The notes under the pieces: model-generated
Databases searched by the model: none
Seen by the model: only the letters and a program-made list of their open reading frames with translations
Told to the model about the DNA's origin: nothing
In this document: positions 53,716-61,262 of the stretch, piece by piece
How positions within the stretch are numbered: the first letter of the stretch is position 1
Layout of the letters: every line of letters begins with the position of its first letter
Position numbers and translations under genes: made by a program
DNA from: Trichococcus alkaliphilus
GTDB lineage: Bacteria; Bacillota; Bacilli; Lactobacillales; Aerococcaceae
DNA: 64,000 nt
Assembly (NCBI RefSeq): GCF_003008695.1
Contig: NZ_PXZT01000004.1
Location: forward strand, 124,001 to 188,000
Reading direction: 5' to 3'

Positions 53716-53745
53716 TTGATAAAGAATCGTCATTTTCGGTATAAT
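53716..53745 (+). promoter_or_regulatory. Predicted promoter of the deacetylase operon
   Basis: TTGATA (53716-53721), 18-nt spacer and TATAAT (53740-53745), 43 nt before ATG 53789. Confidence 0.65.
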
Positions 53746-53788
53746 GAAGATTGTATTGTTATATATCACGTAATAAAGGAGCTTGTTT

Positions 53789-55168
53789 ATGTTGAGAGGT
53801 AAGAAGATTGCATTAGTTTTTGCCGGTGCTCTGGTATTGTCAGCCTGCGCGGACCAAGTGAAAGAAGCGTCAGAAACAATCACCAAGATCAAAACCGAGG
53901 AAACCGAAATTGTTTCCCAATTGAATGAGCTGCAACAATTGGAGACCGCGTTACAGAAAACATTCGATGAATCGCTGGCCAGCGATGAAGAATTGAAGAC
54001 TTTCAAAGATGGCTCGGCAGCTGTGTTCAGCAACCTTGAAGAACGCCGCACTTTAGCCGATTCAATTGAAAGCGCTTTGGAAGGTTTGGCCGAGACTAAA
54101 ACCGAATTCGTTGCATTCGACGAAGAAACCTTGCCGCTGGATCAGATGCAGGCAATCGGTGAAACGCTGGATTTGTTCAGCGAAAATTCATTGGCTTACC
54201 TAGCTGCCTATCGAGACAGCTTGGATAAGGAAGAAGAACTGTTGACCGGGTTCGGAGCTGATGATGCCACTTTTGAGACCTTCTTTGCGGGCATCGAAGC
54301 AATCAACCTGACTGCCGAAACAAACCAGACCAACCTCGCCCCCGTCGCTGAGAATTTGACGACACTGGATGCGCAATTGGTTGAATTGGAAGCAGCCATC
54401 GCGGCAATCGGCACGGAAGGAAGCACAGCAAGCGATTCTTCTGCCGGAGCTGAGGAATCCTCTGAGGCCGCCGCTGCGGAAACGCCAGCAAAAAAAGCTG
54501 AACCTGTCAGCTATGAATACCGCATCAATCCGGAGATTTCCACTGTCCAACCGATCGCTGAGGACGGCAACACGCAAGTCGCTTTGCTGACTTTCGATGA
54601 TGCGCCGCAGCAACCGAACAGCTATACCGTGGAAATTGCCGAAACTGTCAAATCGAAGGATGCCAATGCCATTTTCTTCGTGATGGGACAATTCCTTACG
54701 AATGAACAAGCGCGCGAAGACATCAAGACCGTCTATGACATGGGCTTCGAAATCGGGAACCATTCCTATTCGCATCCCGATTTCCAATCCTTGACCTACG
54801 ATGAGCAACTGGAAGAAATCAAATCAACGAACGACCTGATCGAAGAAATCACCGGCGAGCGTCCGCGCTTCCTGCGTGCCCCTTACGGACAGTACAATGA
54901 CGACACCATGGCGATTGCAGCCGCGGAAGGCATGACGATCATGAACTGGACCTACGGCTATGACTGGGTGGAGGAATTCATGGAAGGCACTGCTTTAGCC
55001 GATGTCATGGTGAACTCGCAGTACCTAGGTGACGGTGCAAACTTGCTGATGCATGATCGCCCATGGACAAACGACGCGATCGGCGCCATCATCGATGGCT
55101 TGCGCGCGAAAGATATCACAATCGTGGACCCGAACGTAATCGAATCGCCTGAACGGGAGGAAATGTAA
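53789..55168 (+). CDS. Lipoprotein: YkyA-like coiled-coil domain fused to NodB polysaccharide deacetylase
   Basis: ATG 53789 (AAAGGAG upstream; TTG 53783 is too close), 459 residues. Signal peptide and lipobox LSAC. Residues 20-210 form a long Glu/Leu/Lys-rich helical domain resembling YkyA lipoproteins; an Ala/Ser/Glu linker follows, then a NodB domain from about residue 260. Motifs: TFDDAP (metal/base Asp), HSYSHPDF (metal His), RAPYGQYN and a late LMHDRPW. It should deacetylate a wall or surface glycan (peptidoglycan GlcNAc most likely) outside the membrane. Its stop overlaps the next ATG (TAATG). Confidence 0.88.
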   Translation: MLRGKKIALVFAGALVLSACADQVKEASETITKIKTEETEIVSQLNELQQLETALQKTFDESLASDEELKTFKDGSAAVFSNLEERRTLADSIESALEGLAETKTEFVAFDEETLPLDQMQAIGETLDLFSENSLAYLAAYRDSLDKEEELLTGFGADDATFETFFAGIEAINLTAETNQTNLAPVAENLTTLDAQLVELEAAIAAIGTEGSTASDSSAGAEESSEAAAAETPAKKAEPVSYEYRINPEISTVQPIAEDGNTQVALLTFDDAPQQPNSYTVEIAETVKSKDANAIFFVMGQFLTNEQAREDIKTVYDMGFEIGNHSYSHPDFQSLTYDEQLEEIKSTNDLIEEITGERPRFLRAPYGQYNDDTMAIAAAEGMTIMNWTYGYDWVEEFMEGTALADVMVNSQYLGDGANLLMHDRPWTNDAIGAIIDGLRAKDITIVDPNVIESPEREEM

Positions 55169-56388
55169 TGATGACATATTTTAAACAGACACTCGCTGCC
55201 GCTAGTTTATTGTTTTTCCTATCAGGCACGACAGTTGCATCGGCCAGCGAAACCGAAAGCTCAGCCGAAACTACAGCAGCCACCAGCACGCTTACGCTGC
55301 GCCAAGGTGCCCTTTTGAAGACACCTACTGCCAAGGAACTGCCGAAGAAATTCTTCTACGACAGCGGCGTCGAAATCGCCTATCCTGCTGACGGCGTAAA
55401 AGGGATCTATGTGACGGCCTATTCGGTCGGCTATGAAGAAAAATTCAACAAATTAGTCGATTACGTCGATTCGAACGATCTGAACGCCATGGTCATCGAC
55501 ATCAAGGATGATATGGGCGTCGTGACGGCGGATTTCAACTCCGCTGATTCGCATATTCAAGAAAACACGGAAGAGTATATCCCGGATATCAAGGAACTGA
55601 TGGATGTGATGGAAGAGAAACAGATCTATCCGATCGCCCGCATCGTTACCTTCAAGGACACCTTGTTGGCAAATGAACAACCCGAAATGTCCTTCACCAA
55701 CAGTGATGGCTCCGTCTGGGTCGCTTCCAACGGTGAATCATTCATCAATCCGTTCCTGAAGCAGACTTGGGATTACGCAGTCAATGTCGGGATTGAAGCC
55801 GCTAAAGTCGGATTCAAGGAAGTTCAGTTCGACTATGTCCGCTTCCCGGAAGGTTTCGAAGTTTGGGGCGATGACTTAAATTACGACATGGGCGACTACG
55901 CAGACTTGGAAATGACCGACGACCAAAAACGTGTGCAGGCCATCACCGACTTTACCGCTTATGCGAAAGAAAAACTGATGCCTTACGGCGTGGATGTATC
56001 CGTTGATATCTTCGGCTATACCGCTTCTGTCGTCGAAGCATCAGGCATCGGCCAGAACTTCCCGCAGATTTCCGAAAACGTCGATGTCATCTCGTCGATG
56101 ATCTACCCAAGTCACTGGGGCACCGATTACTTCGGTATCTACAAGCCGGATCTGTACCCGTATGAACTGGTCGCCGAATACATAAAGGTCGAAAATGAGT
56201 TGCTTGCAACCCTTGAGACACCGCCTACCAGCCGACCATGGCTGCAGGACTTCACCGCTTCTTATCTGGGTTCTGGGTTCTACCAAACCTACGGCAAAGC
56301 GCAAGTCGATGCGCAGGTTCAAGCGTTAGCCGATGCCGGCGTCAACGAGTTCCTGTTGTGGAACGCACTGAATAACTACACTTATTAA
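55168..56388 (+). CDS. Secreted putative glycoside hydrolase (DUF4015)
   Basis: A 406-residue protein with a signal peptide (MMTYFKQTLAAASLLFFLSG...SASE), then a TIM-barrel-like DUF4015 domain: VKGIYVTAYSVGYEEKFN, LNAMVIDIKDDMGVV, EVQFDYVRFPEGF, DVSVDIFGY and SSMIYPSHW. Acidic residues in the DIKDD and FDYVRFPE segments are candidates for catalysis. Substrate unknown, but coupling to a deacetylase suggests joint action on the same glycan. A strong terminator follows. Confidence 0.85.
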   Translation: MMTYFKQTLAAASLLFFLSGTTVASASETESSAETTAATSTLTLRQGALLKTPTAKELPKKFFYDSGVEIAYPADGVKGIYVTAYSVGYEEKFNKLVDYVDSNDLNAMVIDIKDDMGVVTADFNSADSHIQENTEEYIPDIKELMDVMEEKQIYPIARIVTFKDTLLANEQPEMSFTNSDGSVWVASNGESFINPFLKQTWDYAVNVGIEAAKVGFKEVQFDYVRFPEGFEVWGDDLNYDMGDYADLEMTDDQKRVQAITDFTAYAKEKLMPYGVDVSVDIFGYTASVVEASGIGQNFPQISENVDVISSMIYPSHWGTDYFGIYKPDLYPYELVAEYIKVENELLATLETPPTSRPWLQDFTASYLGSGFYQTYGKAQVDAQVQALADAGVNEFLLWNALNNYTY

Positions 56389-56399
56389 AAATGCCTAAC

Positions 56400-56438
56400 A
56401 AAAAGCTCGGCCGGGAAAATTTCCCGGCCGAGCTTTTT
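56400..56438 (+). terminator. Strong terminator after the deacetylase operon
   Basis: A perfect inverted repeat of about 18-bp arms around position 56419 (AAGCTCGGCCGGGAAA core) with A-run and T-run. Confidence 0.92.
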
Positions 56439-56500
56439 TGTCGCCATTATCGGCTATTCCACTGAAATGATCAAAGAAGTCTATTCAGTAATAGAGATTC

Positions 56501-57133
56501 CTACACAATTCGTGTCCCGTGTACTTCGGTGAATTCCAAAACCTTTTCAAGGTCTGCAAGATTTTCTTTCGTAATGCCGCCACCCGGCATGATCGTCATG
56601 TCGGGACTGATTTTCGCAAGTTTGGCAATGTGCGCTGCGTTATCGAAAATCGTATTTTCTGCTGGACCGCCATGCGTCAAAATCCGTGTAAAACCAATTT
56701 TTTCCAACCATAATAATGCATCTCTTTGCTTATCTTCCGGAATTTGATCAAATGCCATATGGAAAGCAAGCTCGGTTCCATTATCGCAGGGCAGCTTGGC
56801 GATTTCTTCCAAAAAGGGTTTATCCAATTCGTTGGCTGCGGTTAAAGCACCTACTGCTATACCATTGGCATGCAAGGCAATTATTTCTTCTAAATCCCGC
56901 ATCATGATGGCTTTTTCCATAATAGAATAAACAAAATCCCCGCCTCGTGGTCGCAGTATCACGATGATGGACACATCTTTGTCGGAGCAATACTCCGTTG
57001 CAATTTTAATGACGCCAATGCTGGGTGTTGTTCCCCCTACTGCCAAGTTGTCACACAATTCAATCCGTTTAGCCCCGCGCTCGATTACTCCTGGGATGTT
57101 CGTAAAATTTTCTACACATGCTTCTTTTAGCAT
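56501..57133 (-). CDS. cutC: CutC family protein
   Basis: A 210-residue TIM-barrel protein with the CutC opening MLKEACVENFTNI and GAKRIELCDNLAVGGTTPS, and RPRGGDFVYS and ILTHGGPAENT motifs. CutC was named for copper tolerance in E. coli, but the direct role is doubtful; it is probably an enzyme of unknown substrate. It shares a terminator region with the PTS IIB gene to its right. Confidence 0.93.
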   Translation of the reverse strand: MLKEACVENFTNIPGVIERGAKRIELCDNLAVGGTTPSIGVIKIATEYCSDKDVSIIVILRPRGGDFVYSIMEKAIMMRDLEEIIALHANGIAVGALTAANELDKPFLEEIAKLPCDNGTELAFHMAFDQIPEDKQRDALLWLEKIGFTRILTHGGPAENTIFDNAAHIAKLAKISPDMTIMPGGGITKENLADLEKVLEFTEVHGTRIV

Positions 57134-57174
57134 TCTGTCACCTCATGGATAGTATACCGTTCCGTCTAAAAATA

Positions 57175-57216
57175 AAGAAGGCACAAGGCGCTGTTCCATT
57201 CGCTTTGTGTCTTCTT
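57175..57216 (-). terminator. Terminator after the PTS IIB gene
   Basis: Arms 57175-57190 and 57201-57216 (AAGAAGGCACAAGGCG against its near complement, two G:U pairs), T-rich on the minus strand. Confidence 0.8.
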
Positions 57217-57227
57217 TTAATATGCCC

Positions 57228-57725
57228 TCAAACTAATCCTTCTTTTTTCAGCACTTGCATGAGATCTACTTTATTGTCAGCGACGACCTTCCGGATATCC
57301 AAGTGGATGCCTTTATAGTTCAAATACTCAAAAGCCTGAATATCGCGTTTATCAACCGCTACTGCGTTTGTGATCATCTTCTTGCCATCTGAATAGCTCA
57401 TACTGCCGATGTTCACGGAATCAATTTGAACGCCACTTTGTACGATTCGTGCGACATCTGTAGGATTCGTAAACAAGAGCATCGCGCGGAATTTATTGTG
57501 TGTGTCATCAAAGTAAATTTCGATAAACTTTTCTACCGGAATCACATTGACCTTTACACCTGGTGGAGCGACCTGACGCAAGAGCGTCTTACGCAGATGA
57601 TCCTTCGCCACCTCATCACTGATGACAATAATCCGCTCTGCTTTGCTTAGCTTTGTCCACACGGTTGCCACCTGTCCATGAATCAAACGATCGTCGATTC
57701 GTACTAATCGAATATCCATTACCAC
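57228..57725 (-). CDS. PTS mannose/fructose/sorbose-type IIB component (separate gene)
   Basis: A 165-residue protein (GTG 57725 with AAGGAGG at 7 nt; ATG 57719 is an alternative). The IIB-man motif RIDDRLIHGQVATVWTK holds the phospho-His (LIHGQV). It is an additional IIB, since manX already carries a IIB domain. It could serve another man-family permease or a regulatory role. It follows the DUF956 gene and lies behind a terminator and a new promoter, so it is a separate unit from manXYZ. Confidence 0.9.
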   Translation of the reverse strand: MVMDIRLVRIDDRLIHGQVATVWTKLSKAERIIVISDEVAKDHLRKTLLRQVAPPGVKVNVIPVEKFIEIYFDDTHNKFRAMLLFTNPTDVARIVQSGVQIDSVNIGSMSYSDGKKMITNAVAVDKRDIQAFEYLNYKGIHLDIRKVVADNKVDLMQVLKKEGLV

Positions 57726-57793
57726 CTTAGAACCTCCTTAAATCGCTCATCCAGCAACCGCCAACCGCATGCATCTAAATTTCCCGCCGCAAT

Positions 57794-58174
57794 TCAGGAT
57801 GCTTTCTTTTTGAACAAGTGCTTGAAGGCATTCTTCATAACATCGAAGAAACCCAATGATTGAACCATGTGATCTGGACTAACATAGATGCGGATTGCAC
57901 GTAACACGTCCTTGGGGTTTTTGGCTGAAAAAGTATACGTACCATCTTTCTTTGTTTGAAGCGCAAAACGTGGAATCCATTTTCCTTTGAACATCACGGA
58001 TGCCAAGACATAATCGACCTCTTCCCAAGGAATTTGAATGAACTTTCGCGGATCACGATGATGATAAAATTCAAACGCTTTATCTCCGATCATAATTTTC
58101 CCATAGTCCGTCAACCCCATATAAGAAGTACCATCCACTGCCATATCAACCTTTGCATTCAGGGATTCAACCAT
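57794..58174 (-). CDS. manO: DUF956 protein (ManO-like)
   Basis: A 126-residue protein (MVESLNAKVDMAVDGTSYMGLTDYGKIMIGDKAFEFYHHRD; PRFALQTKKDGTYTFSAKNPKDVLRAIR), the DUF956 family almost always next to the mannose PTS. Its role, perhaps in PTS regulation or class II bacteriocin interaction, is unproven. It has its own promoter. Confidence 0.88.
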   Translation of the reverse strand: MVESLNAKVDMAVDGTSYMGLTDYGKIMIGDKAFEFYHHRDPRKFIQIPWEEVDYVLASVMFKGKWIPRFALQTKKDGTYTFSAKNPKDVLRAIRIYVSPDHMVQSLGFFDVMKNAFKHLFKKKAS

Positions 58175-58207
58175 TGCATATGCCCCTCTCTCTTTTCGTC
58201 TGGTTTG

Positions 58208-58237
58208 AGTATAATATACACTCTTTACTTTTTACAA
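58208..58237 (-). promoter_or_regulatory. Predicted promoter of the manO-IIB unit
   Basis: TTGTAA (58237-58232), 18-nt spacer, TATACT (58213-58208) on the minus strand, after the manZ terminator. Confidence 0.5.
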
Positions 58238-58240
58238 GAA

Positions 58241-58270
58241 AAACAAGGCTCAGGCAGGTTTGCCTGAGCC
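58241..58270 (-). terminator. Terminator after the PTS IID gene
   Basis: Stem GGCTCAGGCA/TGCCTGAGCC (58248-58257, 58261-58270), then TTGTTTTT on the minus strand. Confidence 0.8.
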
Positions 58271-58301
58271 TCATAATCGTCATTTTTGATGCATCCGAAA
58301 A

Positions 58302-59228
58302 TTATAGCAATCCGATCAAGCGTCCGCCGATACCAACAACGAACAGTCCAAGAATGATCACGATTGGAGAAACTTTCTTCTTCAACAACCACATGCAAAG
58401 GAATGTCAACAGCAACGCTGCCAAGCCAGGAATCAATTGATCCAAGTTATTTTGCAAGGTTGTAACTTTTGTGTCGGTCAGTGACAAGCCTGAAGTGTAT
58501 TGGCTCAGCGCTTGCTGGATGCCGGCAGTGCCACTTGGCAGGTTTTCCCAATCGATAAATGCACCTTCTGAAAGTTTCACTGAAGAAACGATTGGAGCAA
58601 ACGAGATGGATACCCAACGTTGCACCAAGGCAGCCAATACGAACATCCCAAGAATGGAAGCTCCTTTTGTCAAATCTTGAAGTATTCCGCCAGACAAATC
58701 CTCAGTGATTTTTGATCCAGCCTTATAACCGAATTCTTGGGTATACCACATGAATCCCCAACGGATAACGTTCCATGCAACAAAGAATAGGATAGGTCCT
58801 AAGATGTTTCCTGTTAAGGCCAATGATGCACCTAAAGCCCCAAGAATTGGACGGACTGTAAACCAGAACACAGGGTCACCAACACCGGCAAGAGGTCCCA
58901 TCATTCCGACCTTCACACCTTGAATCGTAACATCATCTACTGGAGCTCCGTTTGCGCGTTCTTCTTCCAGAGCCAGCGTTACTCCTAATACTGGAGATGC
59001 CACATATGGATGTGTATTGAAGAATTCCAAGTGGCGTTTCAATGCTAGGACGCGATCTTCTTTTTCTGGATAAAGTTTCTTGATTGCTGGAATCATTGCG
59101 AAAGCCCAGCCACCGTTTTGCATCCGCTCATAGTTCCATGATCCTTGAATGAAGGTGGAACGCCAAGCAACCGCTAATCGATCTTTTTTAGTTAATACGA
59201 ATTTTTTATCTACCGTATTTTGTGCCAT
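58302..59228 (-). CDS. PTS mannose-family IID component
   Basis: A 308-residue protein: FIQGSWNYERMQNGGWAFAMIPAIKKLY near the start, FFNTHPYVASPVLGVTLALEE, and MMGPLAGVGDPVFWFTVRPILGALGASLA (the IID signature), with C-terminal membrane helices. It forms the membrane complex with IIC and moves mannose/glucose or related hexoses while IIAB phosphorylates them. Confidence 0.97.
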   Translation of the reverse strand: MAQNTVDKKFVLTKKDRLAVAWRSTFIQGSWNYERMQNGGWAFAMIPAIKKLYPEKEDRVLALKRHLEFFNTHPYVASPVLGVTLALEEERANGAPVDDVTIQGVKVGMMGPLAGVGDPVFWFTVRPILGALGASLALTGNILGPILFFVAWNVIRWGFMWYTQEFGYKAGSKITEDLSGGILQDLTKGASILGMFVLAALVQRWVSISFAPIVSSVKLSEGAFIDWENLPSGTAGIQQALSQYTSGLSLTDTKVTTLQNNLDQLIPGLAALLLTFLCMWLLKKKVSPIVIILGLFVVGIGGRLIGLL

Positions 59229-59245
59229 GTTTGCAGTCTCCTTTC

Positions 59246-60046
59246 CTAATAGTCGTTGAGTATTGAATCAAGTGGATCGCCAGTATTGCCAGAACCGCCA
59301 TTACCGGAACCGCCCATTTTAGAAAGGTTCAAGTAGATCAAGGCCATTGCAACACCTAGGGCTCCTAATGCGATCAACGTCAATTGAGATACAGCGGCAA
59401 CAACGAAACCAATGATGAAGAATGGCCATACTTCTTTGGTGGCCATCATATTGATTACCATTGCATAACCAACAGCTACGACCATACCGCCACCGATTGC
59501 CATTCCATCAGTCAACCAACCTGGCATTGCTTCCAACCCAGAACGGACAGCGTCTGCAGGGATGAACAGAAGCAATGCAGCAGGAATTGCGATACGCAAA
59601 CCTTGCATAGCAATAGCCCCAATTTGAAGCCATTCAATCTTGCGATAGTCGCCTTGTTCTGCAGCTGCGTCCATCAAATGAACGATAGGAACAGCGAGTG
59701 TACGAACGAACATCGTCAAGACTAATCCAGCTACAGCCAGAGGAATCGCAATGGCGATAGCGGAAGATACACCATTTACGCCTTGACCACCCAAAACTAA
59801 AATAATTGCCGATGCAACAGAAGCAAGTGCTGCGTCAGGTGCAACAGCGGCTCCGATATTTGCCCAACCTAATGCGATCATTTGTAATGATCCGCCAAGA
59901 ATAATACCAGCTTCAAGATTACCTGTGACAAGTCCGATAAGTGTACATGCAACGAGCGGTTGATGGAATTGGAATTCATCTAAAATGCCTTCCATCCCGG
60001 CAAAGAATGCCACGATGATGACAAGAATAATTGAAACGACTGACAT
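59246..60046 (-). CDS. PTS mannose-family IIC component
   Basis: A 266-residue membrane protein with about eight helices (GLVTGNLEAGIILGGSLQMIALGWANIGAAVAPDAALASVASAI), the IIC-man hallmark. It lies 21 nt after the IIAB gene in the operon IIAB-IIC-IID. Confidence 0.97.
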   Translation of the reverse strand: MSVVSIILVIIVAFFAGMEGILDEFQFHQPLVACTLIGLVTGNLEAGIILGGSLQMIALGWANIGAAVAPDAALASVASAIILVLGGQGVNGVSSAIAIAIPLAVAGLVLTMFVRTLAVPIVHLMDAAAEQGDYRKIEWLQIGAIAMQGLRIAIPAALLLFIPADAVRSGLEAMPGWLTDGMAIGGGMVVAVGYAMVINMMATKEVWPFFIIGFVVAAVSQLTLIALGALGVAMALIYLNLSKMGGSGNGGSGNTGDPLDSILNDY

Positions 60047-60067
60047 AATATACCTCCTCTTTTCTTG

Positions 60068-61054
60068 TTATGCCTTAGCTAATTCTTCCTTAGCTTTTTT
60101 CAGCAACGCATCCATTTTTTCCGATGAATCATTCGGAACTTTCCGGACATCAAATTTAACGCCTTTTGCTTTCAATGTTTCGAATGCTTCCACATCTTTA
60201 GGCCCCATTGACAAGACCTTATTCACAACAACCTTGCCGACTGAGTGAGCCATTGATCCGACATTCAATTCTTTAATCTCCACGCCGCCTTCAATTGCCC
60301 GAACGACATCTTGCACGTTTTCAAAAAGCAAGAGCGCATGCGTGTTCCCAAAACGAGGATCCTTGGCAATTTCGATCATTTTTTTGATTGGAATCACGTT
60401 GGCTTTGACTCCTGGAGGAGCCGCCTGCACGATGAGGTTTTTCCGCAATTCATCTCTTGAGACATCATCCGAAACCACGATGATCCGATCTGTTCCGGTT
60501 GTTTTCGCCCATGTTGTTGCCACTTGACCATGAAGCAACCGTGAATCCAAACGAACTAGAGATAACTTGATTTTGCCATCGCCCACGACTGTCCCTGCGG
60601 GAAGGCTACCTTTTAGCTGTTGCCCCTTAGAAGCCGCTTCCACTTTCTTTGGCTCTAAACTTTCAGGCTTAGCTCTTACGCCATCCTTCGCTGCTGGAAG
60701 AATTTGAGCGGCAATCTTTTGTGCCGATTCACTGCTCAGACGTGCAGCATACGCTTCGATGACCATTGGAAGGTTCATTCCGGCGATGATTGCCCATGTG
60801 TCTTTATGCGCTTCGAAAAGGCTGTTGGCTTGATTGAACGGTGTTCCGCCCCATAAGTCGACTAAAAACAACACTTCCTCTGGGTTGTCAAAAGATGCGA
60901 TGGCCTCTTGCATCTTTGCTTTGACATCGTCAGGTCCTTCGCTAGGTGCCAAGGTCACTGCTTTGACGTTTTCTTGTTCGCCGAAAATCATCGAAGCAGA
61001 TTGCAGAATGCCTTCAGCGAAATCCCCATGACTTGCTAGGATAATTCCTACCAT
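60068..61054 (-). CDS. PTS mannose-family IIAB component
   Basis: A 328-residue fusion. The IIA part begins MVGIILASHGDFAEGIL with the phospho-His in ASHGDF; after a linker (about residues 130-160) the IIB part has RLDSRLLHGQVATTW with its phospho-His. It relays phosphate from HPr to the sugar. It is the first gene of the operon under the sigma-54 promoter at 61135-61150; SD GGAGGT precedes its ATG. Confidence 0.97.
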   Translation of the reverse strand: MVGIILASHGDFAEGILQSASMIFGEQENVKAVTLAPSEGPDDVKAKMQEAIASFDNPEEVLFLVDLWGGTPFNQANSLFEAHKDTWAIIAGMNLPMVIEAYAARLSSESAQKIAAQILPAAKDGVRAKPESLEPKKVEAASKGQQLKGSLPAGTVVGDGKIKLSLVRLDSRLLHGQVATTWAKTTGTDRIIVVSDDVSRDELRKNLIVQAAPPGVKANVIPIKKMIEIAKDPRFGNTHALLLFENVQDVVRAIEGGVEIKELNVGSMAHSVGKVVVNKVLSMGPKDVEAFETLKAKGVKFDVRKVPNDSSEKMDALLKKAKEELAKA

Positions 61055-61134
61055 TTGTATACCTCCTATTGAATAAATTTTGTGACTGTTTGGATAAATA
61101 GCTTGGTAGGCTATTTCCCAGACACTTAACTATA

Positions 61135-61150
61135 TGCAAAAAGCGTGCCA
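61135..61150 (-). promoter_or_regulatory. Sigma-54 (-24/-12) promoter of the mannose PTS operon
   Basis: On the minus strand TGGCACGCTTTTTGCA, a perfect match to TGGCAC-N5-TTGCA. It lies 80 nt before the IIAB ATG and needs RpoN (encoded at 46773-48101) and an activator. Confidence 0.92.
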
Positions 61151-61151
61151 A

Positions 61152-61260
61152 CTTAGTGTATGGCTCATTCTCTTGGAGAAAAAAACAATAAAAATACACT
61201 AAAACCCACAGTGTTTTAGTGTATCGTTTCTATTCATTGTTAGTGTATGAGACAGTGTAT
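61152..61260 (-). promoter_or_regulatory. ManR upstream activating sites
   Basis: Half-sites TTAGTGTAT (or its complement ATACACTAA) occur near 61153-61161, 61194-61202, 61216-61224, 61239-61247 and 61253-61260 (the last as CAGTGTAT). The middle pair forms a perfect 12-bp inverted repeat ATACACTAAAAC/GTTTTAGTGTAT. This fits the LevR/ManR UAS placed 40-130 bp upstream of a -24/-12 promoter. Confidence 0.75.
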
Positions 61261-61262
61261 CG

